A DNA stretch of 29,907 bases from Bacteroidales bacterium UBA4331 (GTDB taxonomy: Bacteria; Bacteroidota; Bacteroidia; Bacteroidales; Paludibacteraceae). Within the stretch, counting starts at the first letter, position 1. Every line of letters begins with the position of its first letter. Both the position numbers and the translations under genes were made by a program. This document shows, in pieces, positions 24,785 through 29,907 of this stretch. The notes beneath the pieces are model-generated. The model was given only the letters and a program-made list of their open reading frames with translations. It was not told the origin of the DNA and did not search any database. The stretch is from contig DGTR01000013.1 of assembly GCA_002394395.1 (NCBI GenBank), forward strand, positions 2,184-32,090, written 5' to 3'.

Positions 24785-26449
24785 ATGGCAAAATATAAAT
24801 GGAGTTTTGCGAACGTGGGCGGTGTGACGCGCGTACGCATTCAGTCGGCAGAGGACATCCGTCATCTCGGTGAGTTGGACAAGAAGATGTGGACCGTTCT
24901 GTCCTGCCCGGTCAATGGTTTGGAGATCAGCAGCGACTCGCTGAGCCTCATGGACGTCGATGGCGACGGCAAGCTGCGTGTGAAGGAGGTGATCGCTACG
25001 GCGGACTACCTCTGCAGCGCCCTCAAAGACCCGAAGACGCTCTTCGAGCAGAGCGACACGATTGCCATAGAGAACATCGCCGATGATGCGGTCAAAGCGG
25101 TAGCGGAGAAGATAGCTAAGAGCCAAGAGCCCGGAGCCGAGAGTATCTCTCTGGCGGAGGTTCAGGCGGCGATTGACGCTGTGAAGATCGAGGAGCAGGC
25201 TGTACCTGCAGCGCCGTTAGAGGCAGATGTCATTGCTGCCTACAAAGAAAAACAAGCCGAATACGCTGCGTATTTCGAGCAGGAGAAACTGCAGAAACTC
25301 GGTTTGGCGGTTATTCCCGAGGAGACCCCGAAGCCCGGCATGACGGAGAAGAAATTCAATGAGATGGGTGCGCAGATAGCCGAGTGGGAGGCAGCCAAAG
25401 CAGCTGCAGAAACGGCGAACGCCGATGCGCTCAATGCTGCCAAAGCGGAGTTTATGCCGCTGCGCAAGTTGTTACTCCTCCACCGCGATTTCTACCGCCT
25501 GCTGCGTAACTTCGTGACCTTCGAGGACTTCTACGACTACGATAAGAAGACCATCGCCTCGTTTGAGGCAGGAACGCTCATCATCGACCAGCGTGCGTGC
25601 CACCTCTGCATGCGTGTGAACGATCCCGCCAAGCACGATGCACAGGCGCCGCTGAGCGGCATCTACCTGCTGTACTGCAACTGCGAGAGCAAGAAACTCG
25701 GTAAGTCTATGGCGATCGTTGCTGCCATGACGCAAGGCGAAATAAAGAACCTGAGCGTGGGCAAGAACGGTGTGTTCTATGACAATGACGGTAACGACTA
25801 CGACGCTACGGTAACGAAGATCATCGATAACCCGATCTCTATCCGCCAGGCGTTCTGGACTCCGTATCGCAAGTTCGGTAACTGGATCGAGGAGAAGATC
25901 AACAAGTCCGCCGCCGAGAAAGACGCCAAGGCTTTTGACGACATGAAGACGAAGGTCGAGACAACGAAAGTGGAAGGCGCTCCTGCAGAGGCACCGAAAC
26001 CTGCGTTCGACATTGCTAAGTTCGCCGGAATCTTCGCTGCCATCGGTATGGCATTAGGCATGATCGGTACGATGTTAGTCAGCGTAGCGAAAGGATGGGT
26101 GACCCTCACGTGGTGGCAACAGATACTCGTCTTCGTCGCTATCCTGCTGCTCATCAGCGGCCCGAGTATGATCATGGCATGGCTCAAGCTGCGCCGTCGT
26201 AACCTCGCTCCGGTACTGAACGCCAACGGCTGGGCTGTCAACGCAGACGCCCTGATCTCTGTCTTCTTCGGCCGTACACTGACCGAGCAGGTGAATTTCC
26301 CAATTGTCAAAGCGCCGAAGATCAAAGGCGAGATGAGCACCGCAAAGAGATGGTGCATCGGTATAGGTATAACATTATTGGTATTAGTTTGTTTATGCGT
26401 TATTTTGCATCTTTGTGGCTTCTGCTTCTGCTGTTTCTGCTTCCATTAA
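24785..26449 (+). CDS. membrane protein of unknown function with an EF-hand-like loop and Cys-rich C-terminal tail
   Basis: A 554-residue protein I do not recognise. Near the N-terminus is a complete EF-hand-type calcium loop, DVDGDGKLRVKE (residues 57-68; Asp at 1, 3, 5, Gly at 6, Leu at 8, Glu at 12). Residues about 150-225 are Ala/Glu-rich and probably a coiled coil. Residues 230-370 form a folded domain with four Cys (C272, C275, C298, C300: ACHLCMR and YCNCES), possibly metal binding. Three membrane segments follow at about 412-434, 445-467 and 523-545. The end, CLCVILHLCGFCFCCFCFH, is unusually rich in Cys and Phe; it is encoded in the 55 bases that overlap the signal peptide of the next gene. 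There is no signal peptide, so most of the chain is probably cytoplasmic. A heptanucleotide array gives the stretch AKSQEPGAES at 111-120. Confidence 0.8.
   Translation: MAKYKWSFANVGGVTRVRIQSAEDIRHLGELDKKMWTVLSCPVNGLEISSDSLSLMDVDGDGKLRVKEVIATADYLCSALKDPKTLFEQSDTIAIENIADDAVKAVAEKIAKSQEPGAESISLAEVQAAIDAVKIEEQAVPAAPLEADVIAAYKEKQAEYAAYFEQEKLQKLGLAVIPEETPKPGMTEKKFNEMGAQIAEWEAAKAAAETANADALNAAKAEFMPLRKLLLLHRDFYRLLRNFVTFEDFYDYDKKTIASFEAGTLIIDQRACHLCMRVNDPAKHDAQAPLSGIYLLYCNCESKKLGKSMAIVAAMTQGEIKNLSVGKNGVFYDNDGNDYDATVTKIIDNPISIRQAFWTPYRKFGNWIEEKINKSAAEKDAKAFDDMKTKVETTKVEGAPAEAPKPAFDIAKFAGIFAAIGMALGMIGTMLVSVAKGWVTLTWWQQILVFVAILLLISGPSMIMAWLKLRRRNLAPVLNANGWAVNADALISVFFGRTLTEQVNFPIVKAPKIKGEMSTAKRWCIGIGITLLVLVCLCVILHLCGFCFCCFCFH
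25115..25142. repeat. heptanucleotide array inside the membrane protein gene
   Basis: GCTAAGA, GCCAAGA, GCCCGGA, GCCGAGA. It is read in frame as AKSQEPGAES, sharing SQEP with the peptide made by the related array at 24064-24091 in pepP. Confidence 0.65.
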
Positions 26450-27414
26450 ATGCGCAGAACACAGCTGTTGATGAGTTACCGCTCGATACGCTCGCTGCAG
26501 ATAGCGAGGGCGACGAGTTAGAGGAATTGGACGATCTGGATGCCCGTTCGTCCCAGTTGCCGGAGTGTCTGGCAGGGCTTTTTGCCCACGACACCTTGAT
26601 CTTAGGCTGCGACATGGAGTTGTTGCCCAACAAGATCATCGTCCGCACGAAGGACGGCGACGTGGTGTATAAATTGGCACCGCAGTTCATGCTGGGCGAC
26701 AGCACACTCTTCACGCACCACCCTGCGGACAGCGTCTATCGGCATATATGGACGGATGAGAAGGTGAACCCCTACGGCAACCTTTTCGACAGTCTCCGCG
26801 AGGATGTGCATATCCCCATGGCAGGTTTCCGTCTGCCGGCTCCGGGCTACGTGACGAGTCCGTACGGCTGGCGTCGGTATAGGATGCACAAGGGTACGGA
26901 TCTCAAGGTACAGGTAGGCGACTCCATCCGCGCTGCTTGGGACGGCCAGGTACGTATCGTAGGCTGGGACCCGCGCGGCTACGGATACTATGTTGTCATC
27001 CGTCATGACAATGGTCTGGAGACTATCTACGGTCACCTCAGCCGACCCATCTCTGACGAGTACGAGCGTGTCAAAGCAGGCGATGTCATCGGTCTGGGCG
27101 GTAACACAGGACGCTCGACAGGCAGCCATCTCCATTTCGAGATCCGCTACCTCGGCGAAGCGATGAACCCCGCTAACCTCATAGATTTTACGACGGGTGA
27201 GTTGCGTAACAAAGAGGAGTACGTCATCGGCATCAAAGCCATGAAACAGGCGCGTGCCGAGCAGGCAGCGATGAAGTACCATAAGGTGCGCTCCGGCGAC
27301 ACGCTCTCCGGCATAGCCCGCAAGTACGGTACGACGGTGAGGAAGCTCTGTCAGCTCAATAAGATCAAAGAGACGAAAGTCCTGCAAATAGGACAGAAGA
27401 TACGAGTAAGATAA
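26395..27414 (+). CDS. secreted M23 metallopeptidase with C-terminal LysM domain
   Basis: Zinc endopeptidase acting on peptidoglycan cross-links, exported to the periplasm. Starting at 26395 gives a clean signal peptide (MRYFASLWLLLLLFLLPLNA) and 339 residues; a further upstream ATG (26350) adds an unlikely leader. The M23 domain lies at about 145-265, with zinc ligands His165 and Asp169 (HKGTD) and His247, and catalytic His214 (YGHL) and His245 (GSHLHFE). Residues 295-339 are one LysM module (YHKVRSGDTLSGIARKYGTT ...). The domain order M23-LysM is inverted relative to NlpD/EnvC. The acidic stretch after the signal peptide (SEGDELEELDDLD) is low complexity. Its first 55 bases overlap the end of the preceding gene, so the two are co-transcribed and probably coupled. 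Confidence 0.93.
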   Translation: MRYFASLWLLLLLFLLPLNAQNTAVDELPLDTLAADSEGDELEELDDLDARSSQLPECLAGLFAHDTLILGCDMELLPNKIIVRTKDGDVVYKLAPQFMLGDSTLFTHHPADSVYRHIWTDEKVNPYGNLFDSLREDVHIPMAGFRLPAPGYVTSPYGWRRYRMHKGTDLKVQVGDSIRAAWDGQVRIVGWDPRGYGYYVVIRHDNGLETIYGHLSRPISDEYERVKAGDVIGLGGNTGRSTGSHLHFEIRYLGEAMNPANLIDFTTGELRNKEEYVIGIKAMKQARAEQAAMKYHKVRSGDTLSGIARKYGTTVRKLCQLNKIKETKVLQIGQKIRVR

Positions 27415-27416
27415 AG

Positions 27417-27527
27417 GACCATTTGGTCATGTACCATGTACCATTGGGCAATTTAGCCATTTTGCTAAATGATTCAATGAACAAATAAATGACCAAATCG
27501 TAAATGAATAAATGGTAAATTGAATAA
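27417..27527. repeat. degenerate heptanucleotide-period tract with a hairpin
   Basis: CATGTAC twice then CATT (27428-27445), and later units such as TAAATGG, TAAATTG and AATAAAG, keep a loose 7-base period through the AT-rich spacer after the M23 gene. ATTTAGC (27451-27457) pairs with GCTAAAT (27464-27470). There is no gene in 27415-27549. Confidence 0.45.
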
Positions 27528-27556
27528 AGCGACCCGTATAAGGGCCGCTTTATTCA
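27521..27556. terminator. bidirectional terminator between M23 peptidase and rlmH
   Basis: TGAATAAAGCG (27521-27531) pairs perfectly with CGCTTTATTCA (27546-27556); inside, CCC (27533-27535) pairs with GGG (27542-27544). The genes converge here, and the rlmH stop codon (27550-27552) lies inside the stem. The T tracts are short, so strength is uncertain. Confidence 0.7.
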
Positions 27557-28020
27557 TGGTGGTATGGCTCGTTCCGAAGAATGGTCATCGCGCGGTAGAT
27601 CTGCTCGATGGCCATTAATCGTATCATCTGGTGGGAGAAAGTCATCTGCGAGAGGGAGAGTTTTCCGTTAGCCCGCTCATAGACAGCAGGGCTGAAGCCG
27701 TACGCGCCGCCGATGACGAGGATCAAGTCACGACCCGAACCCATCTTCTTTTGCAGGAAATCCGCAAACTCAATGGAGCGGAACTCGCGGCCGTGTTCGT
27801 CTAACAACCAAACATCCGCAGAAGGCGTCAGCCACCGCAGAATTTCATTGCCTTCCTGCGTTTTTATCTGTTCCATGCTCAGTGCCTTGGCGTTTTTGAT
27901 ATCCGGGATAACGACCAATTCAAACGGCACATAATGGCTGAGCCGTTGCCGGTAGTCGTCGATGAGTGAGACCAGCCGCCCGTCCGTCGTTTTGCCGATT
28001 ACAAGAAGGGAGATTTTCAT
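27550..28020 (-). CDS. rlmH: 23S rRNA (pseudouridine1915-N3)-methyltransferase RlmH
   Basis: SPOUT (trefoil-knot) methyltransferase that methylates pseudouridine 1915 in helix 69 of 23S rRNA using S-adenosylmethionine. The 156-residue length, N-terminus MKISLLVIGKT, the knot segment LILVIGGAYGFSP and the invariant C-terminus ILRNEPYHHE all match the family. It starts eight bases after the lipoprotein gene and is the last gene of this minus-strand group. Its gene ends within a terminator stem. Confidence 0.97.
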   Translation of the reverse strand: MKISLLVIGKTTDGRLVSLIDDYRQRLSHYVPFELVVIPDIKNAKALSMEQIKTQEGNEILRWLTPSADVWLLDEHGREFRSIEFADFLQKKMGSGRDLILVIGGAYGFSPAVYERANGKLSLSQMTFSHQMIRLMAIEQIYRAMTILRNEPYHHE

Positions 28021-28028
28021 GACAACGG

Positions 28029-28958
28029 TTATAATAGTTTATCCTGGTCTTTTTTATATAAGTTGGTGGAGTCGGTGTCTTGGAAATAGTACACGCAGTC
28101 TTTGTGCCACGTGAACTTGTAGATCGCCATGTGTTTGAACAGCCCGTCAAAGCCGGTGATGCCGGTATAATAGGTGTGCCCTTCCTCAAACTCGCAGGTA
28201 GAATGGATGCCGTCATTCTCGGTTGCTTTCACGCCGTAAAAGACATCGGCCATTTGGGGATATTCGAACATATCCTCTTCCCAGTTGTAGAAGAAGGGAA
28301 GCGGAGTTCCCCATTCCGCAATTTCCGAGGTGAGTTCGAGACTGTCTTTGGTGAGAGTGATGAAGGGATAGCGTGAGTTGATATGACCGAGCGTGTCCAC
28401 AGGGTAGATATAGTCCCACATGCCCCTCACACGGTATTCAAAACGAACCTCTACGGTGGATGTTATGGAAGTCTGGATATTCTCCAGAACCAGTTTGCCG
28501 ACAGGTTGCATTGTTTCCGGGTCAACAGGGAAAGCAAATACCCAGTAGTCAGAGTAGGGTGTCAGCCCCGTAAAGAAATGGGTTGTCTGGCCATATTGGA
28601 GCGAGTGGCTGGCAAAGGGCGCTACGTTGAACTCTTTGTTACGAAGCAGGTCGTTACGCCAGACGAGGTACTCGGCGTATGCGCTGTCCAGCGCCAGTTG
28701 CATGAATTGCTTGGAGTTGGCTATTGGGTTATAGTCCTCCCACGGCTCGCAGATAGCAATGAGGTAATAAGCATCCTTGTTGGTGGAGTACTCACACTCA
28801 ATGAAGCCCGAGGACACATTCATGATATTCATGTTTACTTCCACATCCTTCGTCTCGTAGTACGCCTCCGTATTGCACGAGGGAGTAAGGAACAAGGAAT
28901 AAGGAATAAGGACTAAAATGATTAGTCGATTCCATATAAGTCTTTTGTCTTTGAGCAT
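28029..28958 (-). CDS. lipoprotein of unknown function (Fn3-like N-terminal region)
   Basis: With the ATG at 28958 the product is 309 residues and begins with a lipoprotein signal (RLIILVLIPYSLFLTPSC, Cys at residue 28). The ATG at 29000 is also in frame and adds 14 residues (MRTKDRFAQRVKTA), but that leader is encoded by a 23-nt tandem repeat and overlaps the end of the upstream gene; I prefer 28958. After the Cys, residues about 35-160 have a strand pattern like Fn3 or a SusE-type beta domain (HFFTGLTPYSDYWVFAFPVD). The rest is aromatic-rich with no motif I recognise. The hydrophobic core of the signal is encoded by a heptanucleotide array (28884-28911). It lies between a hydrolase gene and rlmH in one transcription unit. 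Confidence 0.75.
   Translation of the reverse strand: MLKDKRLIWNRLIILVLIPYSLFLTPSCNTEAYYETKDVEVNMNIMNVSSGFIECEYSTNKDAYYLIAICEPWEDYNPIANSKQFMQLALDSAYAEYLVWRNDLLRNKEFNVAPFASHSLQYGQTTHFFTGLTPYSDYWVFAFPVDPETMQPVGKLVLENIQTSITSTVEVRFEYRVRGMWDYIYPVDTLGHINSRYPFITLTKDSLELTSEIAEWGTPLPFFYNWEEDMFEYPQMADVFYGVKATENDGIHSTCEFEEGHTYYTGITGFDGLFKHMAIYKFTWHKDCVYYFQDTDSTNLYKKDQDKLL
28884..28911. repeat. heptanucleotide array encoding a lipoprotein signal peptide core
   Basis: AGTAAGG, AACAAGG, AATAAGG, AATAAGG. On the minus strand it is read as LIPYSLFLT, the hydrophobic part of the lipoprotein signal of the 28029-28958 gene. Confidence 0.8.
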
Positions 28959-28992
28959 AGCGGTCTTTACTCTTTGAGCGAAGCGGTCTTTA
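28949..28992. repeat. 23-nt-period direct repeat at a gene junction
   Basis: Two copies, 28949-28969 and 28972-28992, of a 21-mer read on the minus strand as TAAAGACCGC-N2-GCTCAAAG, with two mismatches. It covers the TAA stop of the hydrolase gene and the possible starts of the lipoprotein gene. A variant of the same module is at 12964-12996. Confidence 0.75.
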
Positions 28993-29907
28993 GTTCTCAT
29001 ATTTCTTCCTTTCTTCCTCTTCTTTGGCTAACAGTTCTTGTACGGTATAGATAAACCTGAGACACGTCATCACATGACCGCCGTAGTGCCCGAAATTATA
29101 GGTGATGTTTGCATCCTTCCAATGCGACCGGGCATGTGTAGCGTTGGTGTACGGCACCGTCTCGTCGTCCATGGAGTGCATCATATAGACCGGTGCTTGG
29201 GGATCCCAGTCGTAGGCGGTAATGGAGTTCAGGGTCATGGCTTTGTACAACTCCGCCACTTTTTCCGACTTCTGCTCCATCGCCTCGTCGGTCAGCAGCT
29301 CGTGGGTCACTTTGGTCCCGATCAGTTGGTTGATCTGCGCGGAGGTGAAACGTTTGTTGTTGATCCATTCGTCCATATGCTCGCAAAGGAAGGGTTTCAT
29401 CATGTCCGATAGTTCCATGTCCAGTTTGTTGCCCTTGATCATGCCCTGCAAAACCAACGGCACGGCGACCGGATAGCCGGCAGTGTCGGTAGTGACGAAC
29501 CGCTCGTAGGTCGCCTTTACGTCATATGGACCGCCGCCGGCAAACACGCGGTGGAGCATGATATGATCCATGCTGTCCGCGTTGCTGTAATCGGTTTCTA
29601 TCAGGTACTGAACCGCCATGGTGGTCGCGCCGCCCTGACTGTAGCCCATGAGATCCAGACTGGGGTCGTCCGCGCTCCTGCCGACTGCCTCCAGCCACGG
29701 CTTGACAGCCAGATACATATCCACTACGTTGTGCGCCGTTACGTCCATCACAAGGTACGGATGTACCTCCTGTGCGGTCACGCCGTAGCCGATGTAATCG
29801 GGGATGATGAGCCCGTAACCGGAGTTGACCAACACGCCCTCCAACGAGAAGCAATTACTGGGTGCCTCGGCGTTGGAGCAAACGGTATAGTGGCTTACGA
29901 GGATCAT
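28990..29907 (-). CDS. alpha/beta-hydrolase, secreted lipase-like (probably 5'-truncated by the window edge)
   Basis: A serine hydrolase with an alpha/beta fold. GYSQGG (residues 88-93) holds the nucleophile Ser90; the acid is Asp247 or Asp248 in MHSMDDETVP and the base His278 in HYGGH. The insert between 120 and 230 is helical and probably a lid. The frame has an ATG at the very last bases of the window, but the sequence begins directly with the strand MILVSHYT that normally comes after 60-100 residues (oxyanion region), so the real start, with a signal peptide, is most likely outside. The order and chemistry resemble secreted triacylglycerol lipase/esterase (LIP) families; the substrate is unknown. 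It leads the lipoprotein-rlmH group. Confidence 0.85.
   Translation of the reverse strand: MILVSHYTVCSNAEAPSNCFSLEGVLVNSGYGLIIPDYIGYGVTAQEVHPYLVMDVTAHNVVDMYLAVKPWLEAVGRSADDPSLDLMGYSQGGATTMAVQYLIETDYSNADSMDHIMLHRVFAGGGPYDVKATYERFVTTDTAGYPVAVPLVLQGMIKGNKLDMELSDMMKPFLCEHMDEWINNKRFTSAQINQLIGTKVTHELLTDEAMEQKSEKVAELYKAMTLNSITAYDWDPQAPVYMMHSMDDETVPYTNATHARSHWKDANITYNFGHYGGHVMTCLRFIYTVQELLAKEEEERKKYEN

Noticed and set aside
26350..26394. ATG at 26350 as start of the M23 peptidase
   Set aside because: It would add MVHRYRYNIIGISLF before a complete signal peptide and lengthen the overlap to 100 bases.

Overview
This window comes from a member of the Bacteroidales (phylum Bacteroidota), probably an uncultured gut-type lineage. 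The evidence is a SusC/SusD pair, a second TonB-dependent receptor with an N-terminal carboxypeptidase-regulatory-like domain, large secreted proteins built from calycin-like and GGDSI/GCDS repeats, Bacteroidota-type HtpG, ClpP and RlmH, and five recognisable Bacteroidota promoters of the form TTTG-N20-TAnnTTTG. Ribosome binding sites are A-rich rather than Shine-Dalgarno-like. I saw no tRNA, rRNA, CRISPR array or transposase.

Layout. 1-2960 (minus) is the 5' part of a large secreted endonuclease/exonuclease/phosphatase-fold protein that leaves the window on the left. 2961-3539 is a divergent intergenic region with two promoters, an 11-nt-period array and at least five short perfect palindromes. 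3540-7870 is a SusC-SusD pair (GTG start for susC). 7981-9927 is htpG, with 8-nt-period arrays at both ends and a good terminator behind it. 10154-21860 is a tight four-gene operon: a TonB receptor, two paralogous calycin-like secreted proteins and a 1582-residue repeat protein, closed by a terminator shared with the convergent clpP. 21922-24405 (minus) is pepP-clpP. 24406-24784 is a second divergent intergenic region; it holds a sequence that can fold into a compact four-way junction. 24785-27414 (plus) is an EF-hand membrane protein overlapping an M23/LysM peptidase gene. 27550-29907 (minus) is a hydrolase, a lipoprotein and rlmH.

How the genes work together. The two TonB-receptor loci are outer-membrane uptake systems. 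The first is a minimal SusCD pair without visible enzymes. The second pairs a receptor with three exported proteins that share a short C-terminal motif, so they may be sorted or anchored by the same route. The pepP/clpP and htpG genes are housekeeping protein-turnover and chaperone functions. The M23 peptidase and the membrane protein before it are probably envelope functions.

The most unusual DNA is small-scale. Short tandem arrays with periods of 7, 8, 11 and 23 nt occur at about ten places. Several lie inside genes (three in pepP, one in the EF-hand membrane protein, one forming a lipoprotein signal peptide), and several overlap stop codons. The best candidate for an undescribed element is the four-way-junction sequence at 24578-24710, which lies between two similar promoter-like sequences.
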